Shown in pieces: positions 8,454 through 17,577 of a stretch of DNA of 52,327 bases; position 1 is the stretch's first letter; each line of letters opens with the position of its first letter. The position numbers were made by a program, and so were the translations under genes. The stretch comes from an uncultured Clostridium sp. Its GTDB lineage: Bacteria > Bacillota > Clostridia > Lachnospirales > Lachnospiraceae. The notes under the pieces are model-generated. The model was not told the DNA's origin and did not search any database. It worked only from the letters and a program-made list of their open reading frames with translations. Location: the NCBI GenBank assembly GCA_900555045.1, contig USJW01000019.1, positions 1 to 52,327 of the forward strand. Direction: 5' to 3'.

Positions 8454-9242
8454 ATGGCCATGGCGCAGGAGAAGAACAAAAATAAGAAGAAAAACGCCGG
8501 TTTTGAGGACAGCGGCGTCCAGGATAATGCTCAGGACAAAAACCAGGAGAACACCCAGGAAAAGAAGGACGAGAAGGACATAGAGGCGAAGGAGGACCAG
8601 AAGCTGGAGGAGTACGGCCAGATGACTCTGGAGGAGAACCGCAGGCACCGGAAGATCCACCTAATCACCATCATCGGCGAGGTGGAGGGACATGAGAACC
8701 TGTCCGGCAGCAGCAAGACCACCAAGTACGACCACGTGCTCCCTCAGCTTGCGCAGATCGAGGACGACGACTCGGTGGACGGCCTTCTGGTGCTCCTTAA
8801 CACCTCGGGCGGGGACGTGGACGCGGGGCTTGCCATCGCGGAGATGATCGCCTCCCTGTCCATGCCCACGGTCTCCCTGGTGTTAGGCGGCAGCCATTCC
8901 ATCGGCGTCCCGCTGGCGGTTTCCACAAAATACTCCTTCATTGTGCCCTCGGGGACCATGATGATCCACCCGGTGCGCATGTCGGGGATGGTGATCGGCA
9001 CCTCCCAGACCTACGAGTATTTCGCCATGATCGAGGACCGGATCTTAAATTTCGTGGAGGGCCACTGCAACATCGCCTACGATCAGCTGAAGGAGCTGAT
9101 GCACAACACCAAGATGCTCACCCGGGATCTGGGCACGGTGCTGGTGGGCAGGGAGGCCGTGGACGCGGGCCTAATCGACGAGGTCGGCGGGATCCGAGAG
9201 GCCCTTCGCAAGCTCTATGAGATGATCGACGCGAAAAATTAA
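8454..9242 (+). CDS. tepA: ClpP-like serine peptidase, TepA family
   Basis: Member of the ClpP/crotonase-fold peptidase group (S14-like), 262 residues. In Bacillus subtilis TepA was described as aiding pre-protein export and is also linked to spore protein turnover. Residues 1-65 are a charged Lys/Glu/Gln-rich leader. The peptidase domain has GGSHSIG near 145-151, where ClpP carries its catalytic serine, and MMIHP near 168-172 with the likely catalytic His171. ATG 8460 (MAQEKN) is an equally good start, with GGAAGAG six bases upstream. It is immediately followed by spoIIIE/ftsK, the same order as in Bacillus, which strongly supports the name. Confidence 0.85.
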   Translation: MAMAQEKNKNKKKNAGFEDSGVQDNAQDKNQENTQEKKDEKDIEAKEDQKLEEYGQMTLEENRRHRKIHLITIIGEVEGHENLSGSSKTTKYDHVLPQLAQIEDDDSVDGLLVLLNTSGGDVDAGLAIAEMIASLSMPTVSLVLGGSHSIGVPLAVSTKYSFIVPSGTMMIHPVRMSGMVIGTSQTYEYFAMIEDRILNFVEGHCNIAYDQLKELMHNTKMLTRDLGTVLVGREAVDAGLIDEVGGIREALRKLYEMIDAKN

Positions 9243-9254
9243 ATCGCCATAACG

Positions 9255-9283
9255 TTGCATTTCCCTGGATTTTTTTGTATACT
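9255..9283 (+). promoter_or_regulatory. Sigma-A promoter for ftsK-fhs-murE-murF
   Basis: TTGCAT at 9255-9260 and TATACT at 9278-9283 are spaced by 17 bases; a second TATACT lies at 9285-9290. A small bulged hairpin (CCGG..CCGG, 9293-9309) lies in the leader. The GTG of ftsK is 61 bases further on, after GGAGG. Confidence 0.75.
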
Positions 9284-9343
9284 ATATACTAACCGGGCCT
9301 ATGGCCGGGATAGACTTGTATAGGATGACGGGAGGCTGATTTC

Positions 9344-12300
9344 GTGGCTGATTCAAATCGTAAGAAGCAGAGCACACCAAAGAGTACGGGAAAGAGCACA
9401 AAAGGTGCGGGGACGTCCAAGCGGAGCGGCTCCGGAGCGAAAAAGAGCCAGGGAAAGTCAGCAAAGGCAGAACAGGATATGGGATTTTTGAGAGCAGAAG
9501 TGGTTATCATCTGCTCTTTTGCTGTTGCAGTACTGTTGTTTCTCAGCAATTTCCGGCTCTGCGGCGTGGTGGGCGAGGCCCTGCGCCGGGCGCAGCTGGG
9601 TGTGTTCGGAATCGTGGGCTTTCTGGTGCCCATCCTGCTGTTTGTGGGGACATGCTTTCACATGTCCAATGAAGGAAATATTCATGCGGCGTTAAAGCTG
9701 GGGGCGGTGATTCTTGCGATCATCACGGTCTGCGGCCTTTTTCAGCTGCTGTTCGGCTCCGTGCCCGAGGGGGCAAAGTGGATGGAATACTATGCCCAGT
9801 CCGCGGAGACGGGCCGGGGCGGCGGATGGCTGGGCGGAGTGCTCAGCTCCCTTCTCGTCGTGGCCCTGGGCCGGGCGGGCGCCTATCTGGTGCTGTTTGT
9901 GGTTTTGATCATCTGCATGGTCTGCATCACGGAGAGGTCCTTCGTGTCCGTGGTCCGGTCCGGCGGGGACAAGGCCTACCAGTACGCCAGGGAGGACATG
10001 GAGCGGCGGCGCGAGGAGCACCAGCGCAGGCTGGAGGAGCGCAGGGCCAGGGAGGAGCAGCGGGTGCGCGGCGTGAACCTGGATGCGACGAAGCTCTCAG
10101 ACCCCGCGGACCTGCCGGATATCCTGGAGGGGCAGGAGGAAGAGCCGGAGCTTCCCGGGGACGGCGGCAGAGCGCAGGCAGCGCCCGCGGCCGCTGCTGC
10201 GGATGTGTTCCAGGGGCGGATCAACCTGCCGCCGGAGTACGATTCCGACGACGTCCCGCCTGAGGAGGACGATGTGGCCATGCTGGCCGACGCGATTGAG
10301 AAGCACCAGCGTGGGAGAGGACAGACGGGAGGCGGAGCTCACGGCGCGGTGCCTGACGGGACTCACGGCGCGGTTTCCGGCGGGGCTCACGGTGCGGTGC
10401 CCGGCGGTGCATACGGCGCGGTGTCTGGCAGTGCATACGGCGCAGTGCCCGGTGCAGTTTCCGGCGGGGGCCAAGCTTCCGCGGCCGGCGGCCGGGCGGG
10501 CAGTGCTTCGGCGAGGAAGGAGCCTGCGGACTCCTACATGCTACATATGGAGGACGGGGAAGAGATGATCCGCCTTCCCAGGGATCACCGGACGCTGCGC
10601 GAGATGGAGTTTGTGGAGGATGACAGCTACGGGCCCGACGGCGTGCCGGGAGCGGCCGCAGCGGGCGGCGCATTGTATGGGGCCGACGGAGTCGATGAAG
10701 CGCAGGGGTCCGATGAGGACGGCGCAGGGTACGCCGGTGAGGCTGCCTTTGGCCATCCGGCAGCTGCGAGCGCGGCACCCCATCAGGGGGAAGCTGCCTC
10801 TGGGGTAGACCCGGACGAGCCTCCGTTTGAGGAGGACGTGCCGGACGCGCAGATCCTGCGGCGGGCCCACGGCGACGGGTACGGCGCGGCGGGGTACGAC
10901 GCAGCGGGGTATGGCGGCGGGACATATGGCGAAGAGACATATGATGACGGCGGCGCATATGACGGCGACACATATGACGCGCCCCACTCCCACGAGGAGG
11001 GAAGTCTCTCCGTCCAGGAGGATCTGTACCCGGTGGACGAGTCCGCTCAGGGCGTCAACTACGACAGCGTGTTTGTGCCGGAGGAGCCCAAGCGGGTGGT
11101 GACGGCCTCCGGGAAGGTGATCGAGACGGAGACGGAGCTTCTCCAGAAGAAGCTCGAGCGCAAGAAGACGGAGACGGCCAAAAAGAGCGAGAGCGCTCCG
11201 GCGGTCGAGGAGATCCATGTGGAGGAGCCGGTGGTGGAGAAGGAGTACGAGTTCCCGCCCACCACGCTGTTAAAGCGAGGCGTCAGAAACGTCGGGGCGT
11301 TCTCCCAGAACGAGTACAAGGCCACGGCCATCAAGCTTCAGCAGACCCTGCGCAACTTCGGCGTCGGGGTGACGGTGACCAACATCAGCTGCGGCCCGGC
11401 GGTGACCCGCTACGAGCTGCTGCCGGAGCAGGGCGTGAAGGTCAGCAAGATCGTGAGCCTGACGGACGACATCAAGCTGAACTTAGCCGCCGCGGACATC
11501 CGCATCGAGGCGCCCATCCCCGGCAAGTCTGCCGTGGGAATCGAGGTGCCCAACAAGGAGAACAACGTGGTGTACCTGCGCGAGCTGTTGGAGTCCGACA
11601 GCTTTAAGAACCACAAGTCCCAGCTGGCCTTCGCGGTGGGCAAGGACATCGGCGGGCAGGTGGTGGTGACGGACATCGGCAAGATGCCCCACCTTCTGAT
11701 CGCGGGAGCCACCGGCTCCGGTAAGTCGGTCTGCATAAACACCCTGATCATGAGCATCATCTTCAAGGCCAAGCCCCAGGATGTGAAGCTGATCATGGTG
11801 GACCCCAAGGTGGTGGAGCTGAGCGTCTACAACGGCATCCCGCACCTTTTGATCCCGGTGGTGACGGATCCCAAGAAGGCCTCCGGCGCCCTAAACTGGG
11901 CGGTGGCGGAGATGGAGGACCGGTACAAGAAGTTTGCCGCCTGCAATGTCCGCGACTTAAAGGGCTACAACGACCGGGTGGAGAAGATCCAGGACGTGGA
12001 GGGGGAGAACAAGCCCCAGAAGCTGCCTCAGATCGTGATCATCATCGACGAGCTGGCGGACCTAATGATGGTTGCCCCGGGCGAGGTGGAGGAGTCCATC
12101 TGCCGTCTGGCGCAGCTAGCCAGAGCGGCGGGAATTCACCTGGTGATCGCGACCCAGCGGCCCTCCGTGAACGTGATCACCGGCCTGATCAAGGCCAACG
12201 TGCCGTCAAGAATCGCATTTTCCGTGTCCTCGGGTGTGGACTCCAGGACCATTATCGATATGAACGGAGCCGAGAAGCTCCTCGGCAAGGGCGACATGCT

Positions 12301-12706
12301 GTTCTACCCGGCGGGCTTCCCCAAGCCCCAGCGCGTTCAGGGCGCATTCGTGTCCGACGAGGAGGTGGGGCGCGTGGTGGAATTCCTTACCGAGCAGGGG
12401 CTCACAGCCCAGTACAGCCCGGATGTGGAGAGCCGCATCGCCTCACCCGCCGCAGAGAGCGGGAGCGCGCGGGCGGACGACGGGCGGGATGAATATTTCG
12501 TCCAGGCGGGCCAGCTGATCACGGACAAGGAGAAGGCGTCCATCGGCATGCTGCAGCGGATGTTCAAGATCGGCTTCAACCGGGCGGCCCGGATTATGGA
12601 CCAGCTGGCGGAGGCCGGCGTGGTGGGCGAGGACGAGGGTACCAAGCCCAGGAAGGTGTTAATGAGTCCCGAAGAGTTCCAGGCATTCCTGGAGCAGGGC
12701 AAATAG
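9344..12706 (+). CDS. ftsK: DNA translocase FtsK/SpoIIIE
   Basis: Hexameric DNA pump that moves chromosomal DNA through the division or sporulation septum. The 1120 residues begin at GTG 9344 with GGAGG six to ten bases upstream. Residues 1-45 are Lys/Ser-rich, and four membrane helices lie between about 45 and 195. A very long, variable linker (about 205-620) is rich in Gly, Ala, Asp, Glu and Tyr and contains the repeats annotated separately. The motor domain starts near 640, with Walker A GATGSGKS at 788-795 and a Walker B-like IIIDELADLM. The C-terminal winged-helix gamma domain (about 1045-1115) recognises KOPS/SRS-type DNA. Bacillus SpoIIIE is under 800 residues, so the linker is unusually long. 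The neighbour tepA favours the SpoIIIE orthologue. Confidence 0.95.
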   Translation: MADSNRKKQSTPKSTGKSTKGAGTSKRSGSGAKKSQGKSAKAEQDMGFLRAEVVIICSFAVAVLLFLSNFRLCGVVGEALRRAQLGVFGIVGFLVPILLFVGTCFHMSNEGNIHAALKLGAVILAIITVCGLFQLLFGSVPEGAKWMEYYAQSAETGRGGGWLGGVLSSLLVVALGRAGAYLVLFVVLIICMVCITERSFVSVVRSGGDKAYQYAREDMERRREEHQRRLEERRAREEQRVRGVNLDATKLSDPADLPDILEGQEEEPELPGDGGRAQAAPAAAAADVFQGRINLPPEYDSDDVPPEEDDVAMLADAIEKHQRGRGQTGGGAHGAVPDGTHGAVSGGAHGAVPGGAYGAVSGSAYGAVPGAVSGGGQASAAGGRAGSASARKEPADSYMLHMEDGEEMIRLPRDHRTLREMEFVEDDSYGPDGVPGAAAAGGALYGADGVDEAQGSDEDGAGYAGEAAFGHPAAASAAPHQGEAASGVDPDEPPFEEDVPDAQILRRAHGDGYGAAGYDAAGYGGGTYGEETYDDGGAYDGDTYDAPHSHEEGSLSVQEDLYPVDESAQGVNYDSVFVPEEPKRVVTASGKVIETETELLQKKLERKKTETAKKSESAPAVEEIHVEEPVVEKEYEFPPTTLLKRGVRNVGAFSQNEYKATAIKLQQTLRNFGVGVTVTNISCGPAVTRYELLPEQGVKVSKIVSLTDDIKLNLAAADIRIEAPIPGKSAVGIEVPNKENNVVYLRELLESDSFKNHKSQLAFAVGKDIGGQVVVTDIGKMPHLLIAGATGSGKSVCINTLIMSIIFKAKPQDVKLIMVDPKVVELSVYNGIPHLLIPVVTDPKKASGALNWAVAEMEDRYKKFAACNVRDLKGYNDRVEKIQDVEGENKPQKLPQIVIIIDELADLMMVAPGEVEESICRLAQLARAAGIHLVIATQRPSVNVITGLIKANVPSRIAFSVSSGVDSRTIIDMNGAEKLLGKGDMLFYPAGFPKPQRVQGAFVSDEEVGRVVEFLTEQGLTAQYSPDVESRIASPAAESGSARADDGRDEYFVQAGQLITDKEKASIGMLQRMFKIGFNRAARIMDQLAEAGVVGEDEGTKPRKVLMSPEEFQAFLEQGK
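10336..10470 (+). repeat. Degenerate tandem repeat inside ftsK linker
   Basis: About six units of roughly 21 bases encode variants of (G/A)HGAV(P/S)GG and YGAVxGS (residues about 331-375 of FtsK). The DNA repeats GGCGCGGTG-like cores with drift in between. A second Gly/Tyr/Asp-rich patch lies at about 10870-10990 (residues 509-548). Such repeats are prone to unit-number change between strains. Confidence 0.75.
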
Positions 12707-12749
12707 ATGCGCTTATAGCACACAATCATCATAAGGAGGATAAAGCGGT

Positions 12750-14420
12750 ATGAAGTCAGACATTGAGATTGCACAGGAAGCGGTGATGCTTCCGATCAAA
12801 GAGGTGGCGGCGAAGTATGGGATCAGCGAGGATGATCTGGAGCTTTACGGCAAATACAAGGCGAAGCTCACCGACGACCTTTGGGAGAAGGTGAAGGACC
12901 GCCCGGACGGCAAGCTGGTGCTGGTGACGGCCATCAACCCCACCCCGGCGGGCGAGGGAAAGACCACCACCACCGTGGGACTGGGAGAGGCCTTCGGCGT
13001 GATGAATAAGAGCGCCATCATCGCCCTGCGCGAGCCGTCCTTAGGCCCCTGCTTCGGAATCAAGGGCGGAGCGGCCGGCGGCGGATACGCCCAGGTGGTT
13101 CCCATGGAGGACTTAAACCTGCACTTTACCGGCGACTTCCACGCCATCACCTCCGCCAACAACCTGTTGGCCGCGCTGCTGGACAACCACATTCAGCAGG
13201 GCAACGCCCTGGGGATCGACCCGCGCCAGGTGCTGTGGAAGCGCTGCGAGGACATGAACGACCGGGCGCTGCGCAATATCGTGATCGGCCTGGGAGCTAA
13301 GGCGGACGGCATGGTGCGCGAGGACCACTTCGTGATCACCGTGGCCTCCGAGATCATGGCGATCCTCTGCCTGGCTGAGGACATGAAGGACTTGAAGGAG
13401 CGCCTGGGACGGATCATCGTGGCCTACAATTTCGCGGGCGAGCCGGTGACCGCGGCGGATCTGCACGCGGTGGGCTCCATGGCGGCGCTGCTGAAGGATG
13501 CCTTAAAGCCCAACATGATCCAGACTCTGGAGCACACCGGCGTGCTGGTGCACGGCGGCCCCTTCGCCAACATCGCCCACGGCTGCAACAGCGTCCGTGC
13601 TACGCGGACAGCCCTGAAGCTGGCGGACATCGTGGTGACGGAGGCAGGGTTCGGCGCGGACTTGGGCGCAGAGAAATTCCTTGACATCAAGTGCCGCAAG
13701 GCCGGCTTAAAGCCGGATGCAGTGGTGCTGGTGGCCACGGTGCGTGCCCTCAAGTACAACGGCGGCGTGCCCAAGGACCAGCTGTCCACAGAGAATTTGG
13801 ACGCCTTAAAGCGGGGCATCGTGAACCTGGAGAAGCATATCGAGAACATCCAGAAGTTCGGCGTGCCGGTGATTGTGACACTCAATTCCTTCACCTCTGA
13901 CACGGAGGCGGAATATGCTTATATTAAGCGCTTCTGCGAGCAGAGGGGCTGCGAGTTTGCGCTCAGCGAGGTCTGGGCCAAGGGCGGAGAGGGCGGCATC
14001 ACCCTGGCGGAGAAGGTGCTCGAGACCCTGGAGAAGCGCCCAAGCAACTTTAAGGTGCTCTACCCCGACGAGATGAGCCTGAAGGATAAGATCGCAGCCA
14101 TCGCGGGCGAGATCTACGGCGCGGACGGCGTCACCTACGCCCCGGCTGCGGAGAAGGCCTTAAAGCGCATCGCGGAGATGGGATTCGGCGATCTGCCGGT
14201 CTGCATGGCAAAGACCCAGTACTCCCTGTCCGACGACCAGACGAAGCTTGGCCGTCCGTCCGGCTTTAAGATCAATGTGCGCGACGCCTACGTGTCCGCG
14301 GGCGCCGGATTTGTGGTGGCGCTCACCGGCTCCATCATGACCATGCCCGGCCTGCCCAAGAAGCCGGCCGCCGAGAGCATCGACGTGGATGAGAGCGGGA
14401 AGATCACCGGCCTGTTCTAA
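12750..14420 (+). CDS. fhs: Formate-tetrahydrofolate ligase
   Basis: Makes 10-formyl-tetrahydrofolate from formate, THF and ATP; cytoplasmic, homotetrameric in characterised members. The length of 556 residues is standard. The nucleotide-binding loop TPAGEGKT lies at 65-72, followed by the family stretches REPSLGPCFGIKGGAAGGG and GDFHAI. AAGGAGG at 12733-12739 supports ATG 12750. It lies 43 bases after ftsK and before murE, with no terminator visible. The product feeds the AICAR formyltransferase (50882-52063) and Met-tRNA formyltransferase (27846-28820) found elsewhere in this window. In acetogens the enzyme belongs to the Wood-Ljungdahl pathway, but nothing else here shows that pathway. Confidence 0.97.
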   Translation: MKSDIEIAQEAVMLPIKEVAAKYGISEDDLELYGKYKAKLTDDLWEKVKDRPDGKLVLVTAINPTPAGEGKTTTTVGLGEAFGVMNKSAIIALREPSLGPCFGIKGGAAGGGYAQVVPMEDLNLHFTGDFHAITSANNLLAALLDNHIQQGNALGIDPRQVLWKRCEDMNDRALRNIVIGLGAKADGMVREDHFVITVASEIMAILCLAEDMKDLKERLGRIIVAYNFAGEPVTAADLHAVGSMAALLKDALKPNMIQTLEHTGVLVHGGPFANIAHGCNSVRATRTALKLADIVVTEAGFGADLGAEKFLDIKCRKAGLKPDAVVLVATVRALKYNGGVPKDQLSTENLDALKRGIVNLEKHIENIQKFGVPVIVTLNSFTSDTEAEYAYIKRFCEQRGCEFALSEVWAKGGEGGITLAEKVLETLEKRPSNFKVLYPDEMSLKDKIAAIAGEIYGADGVTYAPAAEKALKRIAEMGFGDLPVCMAKTQYSLSDDQTKLGRPSGFKINVRDAYVSAGAGFVVALTGSIMTMPGLPKKPAAESIDVDESGKITGLF

Positions 14421-14470
14421 GCGAGAGACAGTTTGAAAGCGATGATTTGAAAGAAAAGAGGATAAGCAGT

Positions 14471-15973
14471 ATGGTATTGAGAGATTGGCTGGAAGGGCTG
14501 GATTACGAGCTGCTGCAGGGCAGCCTGGAGCAGGAGGTTTGTGACGTCACCTACGACTCCAGAAAAGCGAAGGCGGGGGACGTGTTCGTCTGCATGAAGG
14601 GGACCCGGGTGGACTCTCATATGTTTATTCCACAGGTGGAGGAGGCGGGGGTGCGCGTCTTTGTGATCGAGCGCCCCATGGAGGAGCTCCTCCGCCCGGT
14701 TGACAACGATGCCACCGTGATCCGGGTGGAGGACGGCCGCCATGCGCTGGCGCTGCTCTCCGCGGCCCGCTTCGGCTACCCGGCCAGACGGATGATCACC
14801 GTGGGCGTCACGGGGACCAAGGGAAAGACCACCACCACGCACATGATCAAGGCCATACTGGAGGCGGCGGGGAAGAAGGTGGGCATGATCGGCACCAACG
14901 GCACCGTCATCGGCGACCAGGTGACGCCCAACTTAAACACCACGCCGGAATCCTATCAGCTGCACCAGGCCTTCGCCAAGATGGCGGAGGCCGGCTGCGA
15001 GTACATGATCATGGAGGTGTCCTCCCAGGGCATAAAGATGCGCAGGACCGACGGCCTGTTCTTCGACTACGGCCTGTTCACCAACATCTCCCCGGACCAC
15101 ATCGGCCCGGATGAGCACGCGGATTTCGACGAGTATCTGTACTACAAGTCCAGACTCCTGACCATGTGCAAGGTGGGCCTGGCCAACCGCGGGGACGCCC
15201 ACTACGACGGCATCGTGAAGGACGCCACCTGCAGGGTCTACTCCTACCGCACCTCGGAGGAGGGCGGGGACGGCCCCAAGGCGGACTTTACGGCGGGAAA
15301 CATCCGCTATGTGGCCGAGGAGTCCTTCGTGGGGACCGAGTTCGACGTGACGGGCCTTCTGTCTATGGATGTGCGCCTGGGAATCCCGGGCCTGTTCAAC
15401 GTGGACAACGCCCTGGCTGCGGTGAGCCTGTGCAGCCTCATGGGGATCCGCGCGGAAAGCATGAACCACGCCCTGGAGCGGGTCCGGGTGAACGGCCGGA
15501 TGGAGATCGTGCACACCTCGAAGCGCTGCACCGTCCTGGTGGACTACGCGCACAACGCGGTGAGCATGGAGAGCTTACTCGGCACGCTGCGAAACTACCA
15601 CCCCAAGCGTCTGGTCTGCGTGTTCGGCTGCGGGGGCAACCGCTCCAAGGACCGCCGCTACTCCATGGGCGAGATCGGCGGGCGAATGGCGGATCTGTGT
15701 ATCCTGACCGCGGACAATTCCCGCTATGAGAAGCCGGAGGACATCATCGCGGACATCCGCTCCAGCATCGAGCGGACGGGCGGGTCGTTCATCGAGATCC
15801 CGGACCGGCGGGAGGCCATCGAGTACAGTATTGAGAACGCCGAGCCCGGCGACATGATCGCCGTGATCGGAAAGGGCCACGAGGACTACCAGGAGATCTG
15901 CGGCGTGCGCCACCATTTCCTGGACCGGGAGGTCATCGAGGAGACTGTGAAAAAATTGGGAGAGAGAGCATAG
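14471..15973 (+). CDS. murE: UDP-MurNAc-tripeptide synthetase (MurE)
   Basis: Adds the third residue, probably meso-diaminopimelate, to UDP-MurNAc-L-Ala-D-Glu in peptidoglycan synthesis; cytoplasmic, 500 residues. It has an N-terminal UDP-binding domain (to about 100), the ATP loop GTKGKTTT from 115, a central domain with the MEVSSQG and DYAHN motifs, and a C-terminal ligase domain. The specificity motif is DNSR at 415-418, where the classical DAP-adding enzymes have DNPR. The start ATG 14471 has AGAGGA eight bases upstream, whereas the in-frame TTG at 14447 lies upstream of this site. murF follows six bases after the stop. Confidence 0.95.
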   Translation: MVLRDWLEGLDYELLQGSLEQEVCDVTYDSRKAKAGDVFVCMKGTRVDSHMFIPQVEEAGVRVFVIERPMEELLRPVDNDATVIRVEDGRHALALLSAARFGYPARRMITVGVTGTKGKTTTTHMIKAILEAAGKKVGMIGTNGTVIGDQVTPNLNTTPESYQLHQAFAKMAEAGCEYMIMEVSSQGIKMRRTDGLFFDYGLFTNISPDHIGPDEHADFDEYLYYKSRLLTMCKVGLANRGDAHYDGIVKDATCRVYSYRTSEEGGDGPKADFTAGNIRYVAEESFVGTEFDVTGLLSMDVRLGIPGLFNVDNALAAVSLCSLMGIRAESMNHALERVRVNGRMEIVHTSKRCTVLVDYAHNAVSMESLLGTLRNYHPKRLVCVFGCGGNRSKDRRYSMGEIGGRMADLCILTADNSRYEKPEDIIADIRSSIERTGGSFIEIPDRREAIEYSIENAEPGDMIAVIGKGHEDYQEICGVRHHFLDREVIEETVKKLGERA

Positions 15974-15979
15974 AAGATC

Positions 15980-17404
15980 ATGGAAGATATGCGTGTAAAA
16001 CAGGTTGTGGAGGCGGCGAAAGGCCGCCTTCTGCGCGGAAATGAGGAGCAGGTCCTGGCGAATATCAGCCTGGACTCCAGGAATATGAGCGGACTGGACT
16101 TGTTCGTGCCCATCGTGGGGGAGCGGGTGGACGCCCACCGTTTTATCTGCCAGGCCATCGGAAACGGGGCGGTGGCAGTGTTCACCAGCGCCCACCGGGA
16201 TGAGGGCCAGGTGGAGGCAGAGATTGGGGCCTGGGAGGCAGCCGGAAATGACGGGGAAGCGGCCAGAAAGGCCGCTTGGATCGCGGTGGAGGACACCCGG
16301 GCGGCGCTCCAGGCCCTGGGCTCCTACTGCCGGGATCGGCTTTCCATCCCCATCGTGGGGATCACCGGCAGCGTGGGAAAGACCACCACGCGGGAGATGA
16401 TCGCGGCGGCCCTAAGCGCGGGCTTTCCGGTGTACCGGACGCCGGGCAACTCCAACAGCCAGGTGGGCGTGCCCATCACCATGTGCTCCATCCCCAAAGA
16501 GGCGGGCATCGCCGTCATCGAGCTGGGGGTCAGCGAGCCGGGGGAGATGGAGAAGATCGCCCGGGTGGCACGGGTGGACAGCGCGGTTGTGACCAACATC
16601 GGCATCGCCCACATCGAGCAGCTGGGCTCCCAGCAGAAGATCCTGGAGGAGAAGCTGCACATCCAGGACGGGATGGATCCGGAGGGGATTCTGTACCTAA
16701 ACGGGGACGATCCCATGCTGGAGAATGTGAAGGCCTGGGACGGCCGCAGAACCGTCTACTACGGCATGTCGCCACGGTGTGAATACCGGGCCGAGAACGT
16801 GCGCCTGGACAGCGGCTATCCGGTGTTCACGGCGGTCTGTGGCCAGGAGCGGGTGGATGTGCGCTTAAAGGTGATGGGGACCCACATGGTGGGCAACGCC
16901 ATGGCCGCGCTGGCGGTGGCCCACACCCACGGCGTGCCCATGGAGAAGGCCGCCAGGGCCCTTGAGACCTTCGAGGGCTACAAGGGCCGCCAGCAGATCC
17001 ACCGGCACAGGGGTATGACCGTCATCGACGACAGCTACAACGCCAGCCCCGTGTCCATGAAGGCCGGGCTGGAGGTTCTTGCCTCCATGAAGCCGGGGGC
17101 CAGAAAGATCGCGGTTTTGGCGGACATGAAGGAGCTGGGCCCGGACACGGTCCGCTTCCATCAGGAGATCGGGCGCTACATCGCAGAGCACCCGGTGGAC
17201 CAGGTGCTTCTCTACGGCGAGCTCGCTGCCCAGATCGGCCGCGGGATGACCGAGGCGGGGACTGCGGTGCCGTTTATTCTCTGCGAGTCCATCGCCCAGG
17301 TGGAGGAGTGGCTCGACCGGGAGACGCGGGAGGGGGACTGTATCCTCTTTAAGGGCTCCAACAGCATGAAGCTGGGCGAGGCCGTGGCGTACTTTTTAAA
17401 ATAA
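15980..17404 (+). CDS. murF: UDP-MurNAc-tripeptide-D-Ala-D-Ala ligase (MurF)
   Basis: Adds D-Ala-D-Ala to the UDP-MurNAc-tripeptide, the last cytoplasmic ligase step of peptidoglycan precursor synthesis; 474 residues. The ATP loop GITGSVGKTTT spans about 127-137, followed by the Mur-ligase signature with TPGNSNSQVGVP and ELGVSEPGEM. The C-terminal domain carries VIDDSYNASPVSMKAGLE and LADMKELG. All are MurF hallmarks. Translation probably starts at ATG 15980; an ATG nine bases later is possible. It is the last gene of the ftsK-fhs-murE-murF unit and is followed by a strong terminator. Confidence 0.95.
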   Translation: MEDMRVKQVVEAAKGRLLRGNEEQVLANISLDSRNMSGLDLFVPIVGERVDAHRFICQAIGNGAVAVFTSAHRDEGQVEAEIGAWEAAGNDGEAARKAAWIAVEDTRAALQALGSYCRDRLSIPIVGITGSVGKTTTREMIAAALSAGFPVYRTPGNSNSQVGVPITMCSIPKEAGIAVIELGVSEPGEMEKIARVARVDSAVVTNIGIAHIEQLGSQQKILEEKLHIQDGMDPEGILYLNGDDPMLENVKAWDGRRTVYYGMSPRCEYRAENVRLDSGYPVFTAVCGQERVDVRLKVMGTHMVGNAMAALAVAHTHGVPMEKAARALETFEGYKGRQQIHRHRGMTVIDDSYNASPVSMKAGLEVLASMKPGARKIAVLADMKELGPDTVRFHQEIGRYIAEHPVDQVLLYGELAAQIGRGMTEAGTAVPFILCESIAQVEEWLDRETREGDCILFKGSNSMKLGEAVAYFLK

Positions 17405-17417
17405 CGAATTTTTATGC

Positions 17418-17457
17418 AGAGCTCTGGCGGATGGATCCGTGCCGGGGCTCTTTTTTT
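17418..17457 (+). terminator. Rho-independent terminator after murF
   Basis: AGAGCTCTGGC at 17418-17428 pairs with GCCGGGGCTCT at 17441-17451 over 11 positions with two G-T pairs. Seven T follow (17451-17457). It lies 13 bases after the murF stop. Confidence 0.9.
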
Positions 17458-17480
17458 CGTGGCGGGTTCTGCCGCAAATT

Positions 17481-17509
17481 TTGCCGTTTGACCGGAACAC
17501 GCGTATACA
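17481..17509 (+). promoter_or_regulatory. Probable promoter for APC permease operon
   Basis: TTGCCG at 17481-17486 and TATACA at 17504-17509 are 17 bases apart. A better -35 match, TTGACC at 17488, would leave only ten bases and is rejected. The position between a terminator and the next gene fits. Confidence 0.5.
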
Positions 17510-17577
17510 CAGGCGCCCAACCGGGGAAGACTGTTTCCATATGGACCGACTTTTTGCGACTGGAGGAAAATCAAGCG

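Noticed and set aside
17488..17509. TTGACC as -35 for the APC permease promoter
   Set aside because: Only ten bases separate it from TATACA, too close for sigma-A; TTGCCG at 17481 has the right 17.
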